The notes below the pieces were generated by a model that saw only the letters and a list, made by a program, of their open reading frames with translations, did no database searches and was not told where the DNA came from. Position numbers and translations under genes: made by a program. From Orientallactaga sibirica (Eukaryota; Chordata; Mammalia; Rodentia; Dipodidae), in NCBI GenBank assembly GCA_036365145.1, contig JAEOAD010001993.1, positions 338,327 to 402,326 on the forward strand: a stretch of DNA of 64,000 bases. Reading direction: 5' to 3'. Positions 1 through 13,738 of this stretch are shown here, piece by piece. Each line of letters starts with the position of its first letter. Positions within the stretch are counted from its first letter, which is position 1.

Positions 1-2340
1 TTGTGTAATCTAACAACATGTACAAGTTAGTGGATTAGAATCATTTCAAAAGTAGTTTCTTTAGAAAAGAAACATCTTCAGTACCGAACACTGTACTGCG
101 TAAAATAAGTTAATTCGTTTCTAGGAATCAGTTTCCTTTCTATGAAAATGGTTGAGTGCAGCAAGTTCAAACTTTCCTTGTTAATGTAATCTAAAAAGAT
201 GAACAACTTAGTAGATTGGCCTCATTTCTAAAGTAGTTTCTTTCGAAAAGAAACATCTTCAATATCGAACACTGTACTGTGTTTAATAAGTTAATTCGCT
301 TCTAGGAAACAGTTTAATTTCTACGAAGAAGGTTGACTGCAGAAAGTTCAAACTTTCCTAGTTTTGGTAATCTAACAAGATGTACAAGTTAGTTGATTCT
401 CATCATTTCTAAATTAGTTTCTTTAGAAAACAAACCTTCATTGCCAAACATTGTACTGTGTGACTTGAGATAATTCGGTTCTAGGAATCAGTACTTTGTA
501 CGAAGATGGTTGAGTGCAGCAAGTTCAAACTTTCCTTGTTAACGTAATCTAAAAAGATGTCCAAGTTAGTAGATTTCACTCATTTGTAAGGTAGTTTGTT
601 GAGAAAACAAACATCTTCATTGCGGAATATTGTACTGTGTGAAAAAAGTTAATTCGAATCTAGAATTCAGTCGCTTTCCTACAAAGACGGTTGAGTGCAG
701 CAATTTCAAACATTCCTTGTTAATGTAATCTAAAAAGATGCACAACTTAGTGGATTCACCTCATTTCTAAAGTAATTTCTTTGGAAAAGAAACATCTTCA
801 GTACCGAACACTGTACTGTGTGTAATAAGTTAATTCAGTTCTCCAGGAATCAGTTTAATTTCTACTAAAGATGGTTGAGTGCAGCAAGTTCATACTTTCC
901 TTGTTAATGTAATCTGCAAAGATGGCCAAGTTAGTAGATTCACCTCAATTGTAAAGTAGTTTGTTGAGAAAACAAAAATCTTCATTGCCAAACATTGTAC
1001 CGTGTGAAATGAGCTGATTCGGTTCTAGGAATGAGTTGCTTTCCTACAAAGAATGTTGAGTGCAGCAAGTTCAAACTTTCCTTGTTAATGTAATCTGAAA
1101 AGTTGCACAACTTAGTAGATTGGCCTCATATCTAAAGTAGTTTGTTTAGAAAACAAACATCTTCATTACCGATCACTATACTATGTGAAATGAGGTCGTT
1201 CGGTTCTAGGAATCTCTTGCTTTCCTACGAAAACGTTTGATTGCAGCAAGTTCAAACTTTCCTCGTTTGTGTAATCTAACAAGATTTACAACTTAGTGGA
1301 TTTGCATCATTTCTAAAGTGGTTTCCTTATAAAACAAACATCTTCAGTTGTGAACACTGTACTGTGTAAAATAAGTTAATTTGGTTCTAGGAATCAGTTT
1401 CCTTTCTACGAAGATGGTTGAGTGCAGCAATTTCAAACTTTCCTTGTTAATGTAATCTAAAAAGATGGCCAAGTTAGAAGATTCGCCTGATTTGTAAAGT
1501 ACTTTGTTGAGAAAACAAACATCTTCATTGCCGAACATTGTACTGTGTGAAATAAGCTCATTCGGTTCTAGGAATCACTTGCTTTCCTACAAAGAAGGTT
1601 GAGTGCAGCAAGTTCAAACTTTCGTAGTTTGTGTAATCTAACAAGATGTACAAGTTAGTGGATTTGCGTCATTTCTAAATTAGTTTCTTTAGAAAACAAG
1701 CATCTTCAGTACCGAACACTGTACTGTGTGAAATAAGTTAATTCGGTTCTAGGAATCAGTTTCCTTTCTACCAAGAGGGTTGAGTTTAGCAAGTTCAAAC
1801 TTTCCTTGTTAATGTAATCTAAAAAGATGTCCTAGTTAGTAGATTCGCCTCATTTCTTAAGTAGTTTCTTTAGAAAACAAACCTGAATTGCCAAACTTTG
1901 TACTGTGTGAAATGAGCTAATTCGGTTCTAGGAATCATTTACTTTCTAAGAACATGGTTGAGTTTAGCAAGTTCAAACTTTCCTTGTTAATGTAATCTAA
2001 AAAGATGTCCAAGTTAGTAGATTTGCCTCATTGGTAAAGTAGCATGTTGAGAAAACAAACATCTTCATTGCCGAACATTGTACTGTGTGTATAAAGCTAA
2101 TTTGGTTCTAGAATTCAGTTGCTTTCCTACAAAGAAGGTTGAGTGCAGCTAGTTTAAACTTTCCTTGTTAATGTAATCTAAAAAGATGCACAACGTAGTA
2201 GATTGGCCTCATTTCTAAAGTACTTTCTTTAGAAAAGAAACATCATCAGTACCGAACACTGTACTGTGTGAAATAAGTTAATTCGCTTCTAGGAATCAGT
2301 TTAATTTCTACGAAGAAGGTTGAGTGCAGCAAGTTCAAAC
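1..2340. repeat. Left diverged segment; 1-1476 repeats 3072-4548
   Basis: These are about 13 diverged monomers of mixed subfamilies. Rare words tie the first part to a later stretch: 'gttttggtaatc' at 361 and 3433, and 'cttcagttgtgaacac' at about 1340 and 4412. The offset is about 3071-3072, which is 17 monomers. The match ends near 1476, where 'gttagaagattcgcctga' replaces the 'gttagcagagtcacctc' seen near 4548. A further piece around 1881 ('acctgaattgcc') matches 5132 at an offset of 3251, or 18 monomers, so the register changes by one monomer in between. The stretch 1640-2340 instead resembles 44200-44850 (shared 'gagggttgagtttag', then 'cctcattggtaaag', then 'cacaacgtagtag'). No gene is present. 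Confidence 0.8.
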
Positions 2341-2700
2341 TTTCCTAGTTTGTGTATTCTAAAAATATGTACAAGTTAGTGGATTCGCCCCATTTCTAAA
2401 GTAGTTTCTTTAGAAAAGATACATCTTCAGTACTGAACACTGTACTGTGTGAAATAAGTGAATTCCCTTCTAGGAATCAGTTTAATTTCTACGAAGATGG
2501 TTGAGTGCAACAAGTTCAAACGTTCCTTGTTAATGTAATCTAAAAAGATGGCCAAGTTAGTAGATTCGCCTCATTTGTAAAGTAGTTTTTGAGAAAACAA
2601 ATATCTTCATTGCCAAACATTGTACAGTGTGAAATAAGCTCTTTTGGTTCTAGGAATCAGTTGCTTTCCTACAAAGAACGTTAATTGCAGCAAGTTCAAA

Positions 2701-3423
2701 CTTTCCTTGTTAATGTAATCTGAAAAGTTGCACAACTTAGTAGATTGGCCTCATTTCTAAAGTAGTTTGTTTACAAAACAAACATCTTCATTACCGAACA
2801 CTATACTATGTGAAATGAGCTAGTTCGTTTCTAGGAATCAGTTGCTTTCCTACGAAGAAGGTTGAGTGCAGCAAGTTCAAAATTTCCGTGTTAATGTAAT
2901 CTAAAAAGTTGCACAACTTAGTAGATTGGCCTCATTTCTAAAGTAGTTTGTTTACAAAACAAACATCTTCATTACCGAACACTATACTATATGAAATGAG
3001 CTACTTCGGTTCTAGGAATCACTTGCTTTCCTACGAAGAAGGTTGAGTGCAGCAAGTTCAAACTTTCATCGTTTGTGTAATCTAACAAGATTTACAAGTA
3101 AGTGGATTCGCGTCGTTTCTAAAGTGGTTATCTTATAAAACAAACATCTTCAGTACTGAACACTGTACTGCGTAAAATAAGTTAATTCGTTTCTAGGAAA
3201 CAGTTTCCTTTCTATGAAAATGGTTGAGTGCAGCAAGTTCAAACTTTCATCGTTTGTGTAATCTAACAAGATTTACAAGTAAGTGGATTCGCATCATTTC
3301 TAAAGTGGTTATCTTATAAAACAAACATCTTCAGTATCGAACACTGTACTGTGTGAAATAAGTTAATTCGCTTCTAGGAATCAGTTTAATTTCTACGAAG
3401 AAGGTTGAGTGCAGAAAGTTCAA
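2701..3423. repeat. Two adjacent near-identical monomer pairs
   Basis: Within the diverged block, four consecutive monomers form two pairs of near twins. The monomers at about 2701-2880 and 2881-3060 share 'gttgcacaacttagtag', the 'gtttgtttacaaaacaaac' dyad and 'cactatactat'. Those at about 3064-3243 and 3244-3423 share 'tcatcgtttgtg', 'aagatttacaagtaag' and 'ggttatcttataaaac'. Adjacent copies are much more alike than the surrounding monomers, as expected from recent one-monomer duplication by slippage or unequal exchange. Both pairs are also present in block 2 (about 20241-20960), so they predate the block duplication. Confidence 0.8.
2765..2783. other. Example of the conserved dyad, G/C form
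   Basis: 'gtttgtttacaaaacaaac' is again a perfect inverted repeat with 8-bp arms. Compared with 9094-9112, the fifth base of the left arm changes C to G and its partner in the right arm changes G to C, so pairing is kept. A third form, 'gtttgttgagaaaacaaac', keeps 7-bp arms. Confidence 0.8.
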
Positions 3424-6400
3424 ACTTTCCTAGTTTTGGTAATCTAACAAGATGTACAAGTTAGTTGATTCGCGTCATTTCTAAATTAGTTTCTTTAGAA
3501 AACAAACCTTCATTGCCAAACATTGTACTGTGTGAATTGAGATAATTCAGTTCTAGGAATCAGTTTACTTTGTACGAAGATGGTTGAGTGCAGCAAGTTC
3601 AAACTTCCCTTGTTAATGTAATCTAAAAAGATGTCCAAGTTAGTAGATTTCACTCATTTGTAAGGTAGTTTGTTGAGAAAACAAACATCTTCATTGCGGA
3701 ATATTGTACTGTGTGAAAAAAGTTAATTCGAATCTAGAATTCAGTCGCTTTCCTACAAAGACGGTTGAGTGCAGCAATTTCAAACATTCCTTGTTAATGT
3801 AATCTAAAAAGATGCACAACTTAGTGGATTCACCTCATTTCTAAAGTAATTTCGTTGGAAAAGAAACATCTTCAGTACCGAACACTGTACTGTGTGAAAT
3901 AAGTTAATTCGCTTCCAGGAATCAGTTTAATTTCTACGAAGATGGTTGAGTGCAGCAAGTTCATACTTTCCTTGTTAATGTAATCTGCAAAGATGGCCAA
4001 GTTAGTAGATTCACCTCAATTGTAAAGTAGTTTGTTGAGAAAACAAAAATCTTCATTGCCAAACATTGTACCGTGTGAAATGAGCTGATTCGGTTCTAGG
4101 AATGAGTTGCTTTCCTACAAAGAATGTTGAGTGCAGCAAGTTCAAACTTTCCTTGTTAATGTAATCTGAAAAGTTGCACAACTTAGTAGATTGGCCTCAT
4201 TTCTAAAGTAGTTTGTTTACAAAACAAACATCTTCATTACCGAACACTATACTATGTGAAATGAGGTCGTTCGGTTCTAGGAATCCCTTGCTTTCCTACG
4301 AAGACGTTTGATTGCAGCAAGTTCAAAGTTTCCTCGTTTGTGTAATCTAACAAGATTTACAAGTTAGTGGATTCGCGTCATTTCTAAAGTGGTTTCCTTA
4401 TAAAACAAACATCTTCAGTTGTGAACACTGTACTGTGTAAAATAAGTTAATTTGGTTCTAGGAATCAGTTTCCTTTCTACGAAGATGGTTGAGTGCAGCA
4501 TGTTCAAACTTTCCTTGTTAATGTAATCTAAAAAGATGGCCAAGTTAGCAGAGTCACCTCATTTGTAAAGTAGTTTGTTGAGAAAATTAACATCTTAATT
4601 GCCGAACATTGTACTGTGTGAAATAAGCTCATTTGGTTCTAGGAAACACTTGCTTTCCTACAAAGAAGGTTGAGTGCAGCAAGTTCAAACTTTCCTTGTT
4701 AATGGAATCTAAAAAGGTGCACAACTTAGTAGAATTGCCTCTTTTCTAATGTAGTTTCTTTAGAAAAGAAACATCTTCAATACCGAACACTGTACTGTGT
4801 GAAATGAGTTAATTCGCTTCTGGGAAAAGTTTAACTTCTACGAAGATGGTTGAGTGCAGCAAGTTCAAACTTTCCTAGTTTGTGTAATCTAACAAGATGT
4901 ACAAGTTACTGGATTCGTGTCATTTCTAAATTAGTTTCTTTAGAAAACAAATATCTTCAGTACCGAACACTGTACTGTGTGAAATAATTTAATTCAGTTG
5001 TAGGAATCAGTTTCCTTTCTACGAAGATGGTTGAGTTTAGCAAGTGCAAACTTTCCTTGTTAATGTAATCTAAAAAGATGTAAAAGTTAGTAGATTCACC
5101 TCATTTCTAAAGTAGTTTCTTTACAAAACAAACCTAAATTGCCAAACTTTGTACTGTGTGAAATGAGCTAATTAGGTTCTAAGAATCAGTTTAATTTCTA
5201 GGAAGAAGGTTGAGTGCAGCAAGTTCAAACTTTCCTACTTTGTGTAATCTAACAAGATGTACAAGTTAGTGCATTTGCCTCATTTCTAAAGTAGTTTGTT
5301 TAGAAAAGAAACATCTTCAGTACCGAACACTGTACTGTGTGAAATAAGTTAATTCGGTTCTAGGAATCAGTTTAATTTCTACGAAGATGGTTGAGTGCAG
5401 CAAGTTCAAACATTCCTTGTTAATGAAATATAAAAAGATGGCCAAGTTAGCAGATTCACCTAATTTGTAAAGTAGTTTGTTGAGAAAACAAACATCTTCA
5501 TTACCGAACACTATACTATGTGAAAAGAGCTCGTTCGGTTCTAGGAATCACTTGCTTTCCTACGAAGAAGGATGAGTGCAGCAAGTTCAAACGTTCCTCG
5601 TTTGCGTAATCTAACAAGATGTACAATTTAGTGGATTCGCGTCGTTTCTAAAGTGGTTTCTTTAGAAAACAAACATCTTCTGTACTGAACACTGTACTGT
5701 GTGAAATAAGTTATTTCGGTTCTAGGAATCAGTTTCCTTTCTACGAAGATGGTTGAGTGCAGCCAGTTCAAACTTTCCTTGTTAATGTAATCTAAAAAGA
5801 TGGCCATGTTAGCAGAGTCACCTCATTTGTAAAATAGTTTGTTGAGAAAATCAACATCTTTATTGCCGAACATTGTACTGTGTGAAATAAGCTCATTCGG
5901 TTCTAGGAATCACTTGCTTTCCTACAAGGAAGGTTGAGTGCAGCAAGTTCAAACATTCCTTGTTAATGTAATCTAAAAAGATGCACAACTTAGTAGAATG
6001 GCTTCATTTCTAAAGTATTTTCTTTATAAAAGAAACATCTTCTGGCCCGAACACTGTACTGTGTGAAATAAGTTAATTCGCTTCCTGGAATCAGTTTAAT
6101 TTCTGCGAAGAAGGTTGAGTGCAGCAAGTTCAAACTTTCCTTGTTAATGTCATCTTAAAAGATGGCCAAGTTAGAAGATTCACCTCATTTCTAAAGTACT
6201 TTGTTGAGAAAACAAACATCTTCATTGCCGAACATTTTACTGTGTGAAATAAGCTCATTCGGTTCTAGGAATCAGTTGCTTTCCTACAAAGAAGGTTGAG
6301 TGCAGCAAGTTCAAACTTTCCTTGTTAATGTAATCTAAAAAGATGCACAATTTAGTAGATTGGCCACATTTCTAAAGTAGTTTCTTTAGAAAAGAAACAT

Positions 6401-9093
6401 CTTCAGTACCGAACACTGTACTGTGTGAAATAAGTTAATTCGTTTCTAGGAATCAGTTTAATTTCTACGAAGATGGTTGAGTGCAGCAAGTTCAAACTTT
6501 CCTTGTTAATGTAATCTAAAAAGATGGCCAAGTTAGTAGATTCGCCTCAATTGTAAAGTAGTTTGTTGAGAAAACAAACATCTTTATTCCCAAACATTGA
6601 ACTGTGTGAAATAAGCTCATTCGGTTCTAGGAATCAGTTGCTTGCCTATAAAGAATGTTGAGTGCAGCAAGTTCAAACTTTCCTTGTTAATGAAAACTGA
6701 AAAGATGCACAACTTAGTAGATTGACCTCATTTCTAAAGTAGTTTGTTTACAAAACAAACATCTTCATTACAGAACATTATACTATGTGAAATGAGCTAG
6801 TTCGGTTCTAGGAATCACTTGCTTTCCTACGAAGAAGGTTGAGTGCAGCAAGTTCAAACTTTCCTAGTTTGTGTAATCTAACAAGATAAACAAGTTAGTG
6901 CATTCGCCTCATTTCTAAAGTAGTTTCTTTAGAAAAGAAACATCTTCAGTACTGAACACTGTACTGTGTGAAATAAGGTAAATCGGTTCTAGGAATCAGT
7001 TTAATTCCTAAGAAGATGGTTGAGTGCAGCAAGTTCAAACTTCCCTTGTTAATGTAATCTAAAAAGATGCACAACTTAGTAGATTGGCCTCATTTCTAAA
7101 GTAGTTTGTTTACAAAACAAACATCTTCATTACCGAACACTATACTATGTGAAAAGAGCTCGTTCGGTTCTAGGAATCACTTGCTTTCCTACAAAGAAGG
7201 ATGAGTGCAGCAAGTTCAAACGTTCCTCGTTTGTGTAATCTAACACGATGTACAAGTTAGTGGATTCGCGTCATTTCTAAAGTGGTTTTTTTAGAAAACA
7301 AACATCTTCAGTACTGAGCACTCTACTGTGTGAAATAAGTTAATTCGGTTCTAGGAATCAGTTTCCTTTCTACGAAGATGGTTGTGTGCAGCAAGTTCAA
7401 ACATTCCTTGTTAATGTAATCTAAAAAGATGGCCAAGTTAGCAGATTCGCCTCATTTGTAAGGTAGTTTGTTGAGGAAACAAACATCTTCATTGCCGAAC
7501 ATTGTACTGTATGTAAAAAGCTAATTCGGTTCTAGAATTCAGTTGCTTTCCTAAAAAGAAGGTTGAGTGCAGCAAGTTCAAACTTTCCTTGTTAATGTAA
7601 TCTAAAAAGATGGCCAAGTTAGTAGATTCGCCTCATTTGTAAAGTCCTTTGTTGAGAAAACAAACATCTTCATTGCCGACCATTGTACTTTGTGAAATAA
7701 GCTCATTCGGTTCTAGGAATCAGTTGCTTTCCTACAAAGAAGGTTGAGTGCAGCAAGTTCAAACGTTCCTTGTTAATGTAATCTGAAAAGATGCACAACT
7801 TAGTAGATTGGCCTCATTTATAAAGTAGTTTGTTTAGAAAACAAACATCTTCATTACCAAACACTGTACAGTGTGAAATAAGTTAATTCGCTTCTAGGAA
7901 TCAGCTTAATTTCTACCAAGAATGTTGAGTGCAGCAAGTTCAAACATTCCTTGTTAATGTAATCTGAAAAGATGCACAACTTAGTAGATTGGCCTCATTT
8001 CTAAAGTAGTTTCTTTAGAAAACAAACATCTTCATTACCGAACACTGTACTATGTGAAATAACCTAGTTCCGTTCTAGGAATCACTTGCTTTCCTACGAA
8101 GAAGGTTGAGTGCAGCAAGTTCAAACTTTCCTAGTTTGTGTAATCTAACAAGATGTACAAGATAGTGTATTCGCCTCATTTCTAAAGTAGTTTCTTTAGA
8201 AAAGAAACATCTTCAGTACCGAACACTGTACTGTGTGATATAAGTGAATTCGCATCTAGGAATCAGTTTAATTTCTACGAAGATGGTTGAGTGCAGCAAG
8301 TTCAAACTTTCCTTGTTAATGTAATCTAAAAAGATGGCCCAGTTAGTAGACTCGCCTCATTTGTAAAGTACTTTTTTGAGAAAACAAACATCTTCATTGC
8401 CAAACATTGTACTGTGTGAAATAAGCTCATTCGGTTCTAGGAATCAGTTGCTTTCCTACAAAGAAGGTTGAGTGTAGCAAGTTCAAACTTTCCTTGTTAA
8501 TGTTATCTGAAAAGTTGCACAACTTAGAAAATTGGCCTAATTTCTAAAGTAGTTTGTTTACAAAACAAACATCTTCATTACCGAACACTATACTATGTGA
8601 AATGAGCTAGTTCGCTTTTAGGAATCACTTGCTTTCCTACGAAGAAGGCTGAGTGCAGCAAGTACAAACTTTCCTCGTTTGTGTAATCTAACCAGATTTA
8701 CAAGTTAGTGGATTCACGTCGTTTCTAAAGTGGTTTTCTTATAAAACAAACATCTTCAATAGTGAATACTGTACTGTGTGAAATAAGTTAATTCGGTTCT
8801 AGGAATCAGTTTCCTTTCTACGAAGATGGTTGAATGCAGCAAGTTCAAACTTTCCTTGTTAATGTAATCTAAAAAGATGGCCAATATAGCAGAGTCACCT
8901 CATTTGTAAAGTAGTTTGTTTACAAAATTAATATCTTTATTGTCGAACAATGTACTGTGGGAAATAAGCTCATTCGGTTTTAGGAATCAATTGCTTTCCT
9001 ACAAAGAAGGTTGAGTGCAGCAAGTTCAAACTTTCCTTGTTAATGTAATCTTAAAGATGCACAACTTAGTAGATTGGCCTCATTTCTAAAGTA

Positions 9094-9112
9094 GTTTCTT
9101 TAGAAAAGAAAC
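9094..9112. other. Example of the conserved dyad, C/G form
   Basis: 'gtttctttagaaaagaaac' is a perfect inverted repeat with 8-bp arms and a 3-base centre. The same position in every monomer has this form, the G/C form (see 2765-2783) or a mixed form. It lies just after 'aaagta' and just before 'atcttca'. It is a candidate cruciform or protein-binding dyad; function is not shown. Confidence 0.8.
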
Positions 9113-9480
9113 ATCTTCAGTACCGAACACTGTACAGTGTGAAATAAGTTAATTCGCTTCTACGAATCAGTTTAATTTCTACAAAGATGGTTGAGTGCAG
9201 CAAGTTCAAACTTTCGTTGTTAATGTAATCTAAAAAGATGGCCAAGTTAGAAGATTCGCCTGATTTATAAAGTACTTTGGTGAGAAAACAAACATCTTCT
9301 ATGCCAAACATTGTACTGTGTGAAATAAGCTCATTCGGTTCTAGGAATCAGTTGCTTTCCTACAAAGAAGGGTGAGTACAGCAAGTTCAAACTTTCCTTG
9401 TTAAAGTAATCTAAAAAGATGCACAACTCAGTAGATTGGCCTCATTTCTAAAGTAGTTTCTTGAGAAAAGAAACATCTTC

Positions 9481-9840
9481 AGTACTGAACACAGTACTGT
9501 GTGAAATAAGTTAATTTGCTTCTAGAAATCAGTTTAATTTCTACGAAGAAGGTTGAGTGCAGCAAGTTCAAACTTCCCTTGTCAATGTAATCTCAAAAGA
9601 TGGCCAAGTGAGAAGAATCACCTCATTTGTAAAGTACTTTGTTGAGGAAACAAACATCTACAGTACCGAACACAGTACTGTGTGAAATAAGTTAATTTGC
9701 TTCTAGAAATCAGTTTAATTTCTACGAAGAAGGTTGAGTGCAGCAAGTTCAAACTTCCCTTGTCAATGTAATCTCAAAAGATGGCCAAGTTAGTAGATTC
9801 GCCTCATTTGTAAAGTAGTTTGTTGAGAAAACAAACATCT
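9481..9840. repeat. Adjacent monomer pair with a perfect 12-bp palindrome
   Basis: Two consecutive monomers share the unusual words 'gaacacagtactgtg', 'tttgcttctagaaatcag', 'aacttcccttgtcaatg' and 'aatctcaaaagatggcc', about 180 bp apart. Most other monomers have 'cactgtactgtg' where these have 'cacagtactgtg', a perfect palindrome at 9490-9501 and 9671-9682. The pair recurs in block 2 near 29700-30060 and, altered, near 27000-27340. It is a one-monomer duplication older than the block duplication. Confidence 0.8.
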
Positions 9841-12800
9841 TCATTGCCAAACATTGTACTGTGTGAAATAAGATCATTCGGTTCTAGGAATCAGTTTCTT
9901 TCCTCCAAAGAAGGTTGAGTGCAGAAAGTTCAAACTTTCCTTGTTAATGTAATCTGAAATGTTGCACAACATACTAGATTGGCCTCATTTCTAAAGCAGT
10001 TTGTTTACAAAACAAACATCTTCATTACCGAACACTATACTATGTGAAATGAGCTAGTTCAGCTCTAGGAATCACTTGCTTTCCTACGAAGAAGGATGAG
10101 TGCAGCAAGTTCAAACTTTCCTCGTTTGTGTAATCTAAAAAGATGTACAAGTTAGTGGATTTGCATCGTTTCTAAAGTGGTTTCTTTAGAAAACAAACAT
10201 CGTCAGTACTGAATACTGTACTGTGTGAAATACGTTAATTCAGTTCTAGGAATCAGTTTAATTTCTACGAAGATGGTTGAATTTAGCAAGTTCAAACTTT
10301 CCTTGTTAATGTAATCTAAAAAGATGCACAATTTAGTAGATTGGCCTCATTTCTAAAGTAGTTTGTTTACAAAACAAACATCTTCATTACCGAAAACTAT
10401 ACTATGTGAAATGAGCTAGTTCGGCTCTAGGAATCACTTGCTTTACTACGAAGAAGGATGAGTGGAGCAAGTTCAAACTTTCCTCGTCTGTGTAATTCAT
10501 TAGATTTACAAGTTAGTGGATTCGTGTCGTTTCTAAAGTGGTTTCCTTATAAAACAAACATCTTCAGTACTGAACACTGTACTGTGTGAAATAAGTTAAT
10601 TCGATTCTAGGAATCAGTTTCCTTTCTACGAAGATGGTTGAGTGCAGCAAGTTCAAACTTTCCTTGTTAATGTAATCTACAAAGATGGCCAAGTTCGACG
10701 ATTCGCCTCATTTCTAAAGTACTTTGTTGAGAAAACAAACATCTTCATTGCCGAACATTGTATTGTGTGAAATAAGCTCATTCGGTTCTAGGAATCAGTT
10801 GCTTTCCTAAAAAGAAGGTTGAGTGCACCAAGTTCAAACTTTTTTTGTTAATGTAATCTAAAAAGATGCACAACTTAGTAGATTGGCCTCATTTCTAAAG
10901 TAGTTTCTTTAGAAAAGAAACATCTTCAGTACCGAACACTATACTGTGTGAAATAAGTGAATTCGCTTCTAGGAATCAGTTTAATTTCTACGAAGAAGGT
11001 TGAGTGCAGCAAGTTCAAACTTTCCTTGTTAATGTAATCTAAAAAGATGGCCAAGTTAGTAGATTCACCTCATTTGTAAAGTAGTTAGTTGAGAAAACGA
11101 ACATCTTCATTGCCAAACATTGTACTGCGTGAAATAAGCTCATTTGGTTATGGAATCAGTTGCTTTCCTACAAAGAAGGTTGAGTGCAGCAAGTTCAAAC
11201 TTTCCTTGTTAATGTAATCTGAAAAGTTGCACAACTTAGTAGATTGGCCTCATTTCTAAAGTAGTTTGTTTACAAAACAAACATCTTCATTACCGAACAC
11301 TATACTATGTGAAATGAGCTAGTTCGGTTCTAGGAATCACATGCTTTCCAACGAAGAAGGTTGAGTGTAGCAAGGTCAAACTTTCCTCGTTTGTGTAATC
11401 TAACAAGATTTACAAGTTAGTGGATTCGTGTCGCTTCTAAAGTGGTTTCCTTATAAAACAAACATCTACAGTACTGAACACTGTACTGTGTGAAATAAGT
11501 TAATTCGATTCTAGGAATCAGTTTCCTTTCTACGAAGAGAGTTGAGTGCAGCAAGTTCAAACTTTCCTTGTTAATGTAATCTAAAAAGATGGCCAAGTTA
11601 GCAGAGTCACCTCATTTGTAAAGTAGTTTGTTGAGAAAATTAACATCTTTATTGCCGAACATTGTACTGTGTGAAATAAGTTCATTCGGTTTTAGGAATC
11701 ACTTGCTTTCCTACAAAGAAGGTTGAGTGCAGCAAGTTCAAACTTTTCTTGTTAATGGAATCTAAAAAGATGCACAGCTTATTAGATTGGCCTCATTTCT
11801 AAAGTACTTTCTTTAGAAAAGAAACATCTTCAGTACCGAACACTGTACTGTGTGAAATAAGTTAATTCACTTTTAGAAATCAGTTTAATTTCTACTAAGA
11901 AGGTTGAGCGTAGCAAGTTAAAACTTTCCCTGTTAATATAATCTAAAAAATGGCCAAGATAGAAGATTCACCTGATTTGTAAAGTACTTTGTTGAGAAAA
12001 CAAACATCTTCATTGCCGAACACTGTACTGTGTGAAATAAGCTCATTCGGTTCTAGGAATCAGTTGCTTTCCTACAAAGAAGGTTGAGTGCAGCAAGTTC
12101 AAGCTTTCATTGTTAATGTAATCCTAAAAGATGCACAACTTAGTAGATTGGCCTCATTTCTAAAGTAGTTTCTTTAGAAAAGAAACATCTTCAGTACCGA
12201 ACACTGTACTGTGTGAAATAAGTTAATTCGCTTCTAGAAATCATTTTAATTTCTACGAAGACGGTTGAGTGCAGCAAGTTCAAACTATCCTTGTTAATAT
12301 AATCTAAAAATATGGCCAAGATAGAAGATTAGCCTCATTTGTAAAGTACTTTGTTGAGAAAACAAACATCTTCATTGCCGAACATTGTACTGTGTGAAAT
12401 AAGCTCATTCGGTTCTAGGAATCAGTTGCTTTCCAACAAAGAAGGTTGAGTGCAGCAAGTTCAAACTTTCCTTGTTAATGTAATCTAAAAAGATGCACAA
12501 CTTAGTAGATTGGCCTCATTTCTAAAGTAGTTTCTTTAGAAAAGAAACATCTTTAGTACCGAACACTGTACTGTGTGAAATAAGTGAATTCGCTAATAGG
12601 AATCAGTTTAATTTCTACGAAGAAGGTTGAGTGCAGCAAGTTCAAACTTTACTTGTTAATGTAATCTAAAAAGATGGCCAAGTTAGTAGATTCGCCTCAT
12701 TTGTAAAGTACTGTGTTGAGAAAACAAACATCTTCATTGCCAAACATTGTACTGTGTGAAATAAGCTCATTCGGTTCTAGGAATCAGTTGTTTTCCTAAA

Positions 12801-13600
12801 AAGAAGGTTGAGTGCACCAACTTCAAACTTTCCTTGTTAATGTAATCTAAAAAGATGCACAACTTAGTAGATTGGCCTCATTTCTAAAGTAGTTTCTTTA
12901 GAAAAGAAACATCTTCAGTACCGAACACTGTACTGTGTGAAATAAGTGAATTCGCTTCTAGGAATCAGTTTAATTTCTACGAAGAAGGTTGAGTGCAGCA
13001 AGTTCAAACTTTCCTTGTTAATGTAATCTAAAAAGATGGCCAAGTTAGTAGATTTGCCTCATTTGTAAAGTAGTTAGTTGAGAAAACGAACATCTTCATT
13101 GCCAAACATTGTACTGCGTGAAATAAGCTCATTCGGATCTAGGATTCAGTTGCTTTCCTACAAAGACGGTTGAGTGCAGCCAGTTCAAACATTCCTTGTT
13201 AATGTATTCTAAAAAGATGCACAACTTAGTGGAATTGCCTCATTTCTAAATTAATTTCTTTAGAAAAGAAACATCTTCAGTACCAAACACTGTACTGTGT
13301 GAAATAAGTTAATTCGCTTCTAGGAATCAGTTTAATTTCTACGAAGATGGTTGAAGGCAGCAAGTTCAAACTTTCCTTGTTAATGTAATCTAAAAAGATG
13401 TCCAAGGTAGCATATTCGCCTCATTTCTAAAGTAGTTTCTTTAGAAAACTAACCTTCATTGCCTAACATTGTACTGTGCGAAATAAGCTTATTCGGTTCT
13501 AGGAATCAGTTTACTTTCTACAAAGATGGTTGAGTTTAGCAAGTTCAGACTTTCCTTGTTAATGTAATCTAAAAAGATGCACAACTTAGTAGATTGGCCT

Positions 13601-13738
13601 CATTTCTAAAGTAGTTTCTTAAAAAAGAAACATATTCAGTAACGAACACTGTACTGTGTGAAATGTGTGGTTCCTTTAGAAAACAAACATCTCCAGTTAA
13701 TGTAATCTAAAAAGATGTCCAAGGTAGCAGATTCACCT
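13601..13738. repeat. Truncated composite monomer (~138 bp)
   Basis: The 'catttctaaag' landmark at 13601 is followed by the next equivalent at 13739, a spacing of 138 instead of about 181. After 'gtgtgaaatgtg' the sequence jumps to 'tggttcctttagaaaac', then from 'catctccag' straight to 'ttaatgtaatct'. Two out-of-register joins have therefore removed about 43 bp net. The same joins are present in block 2 near 33893-33940, which shows this is an inherited rearrangement and not a local sequence error. Confidence 0.85.
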
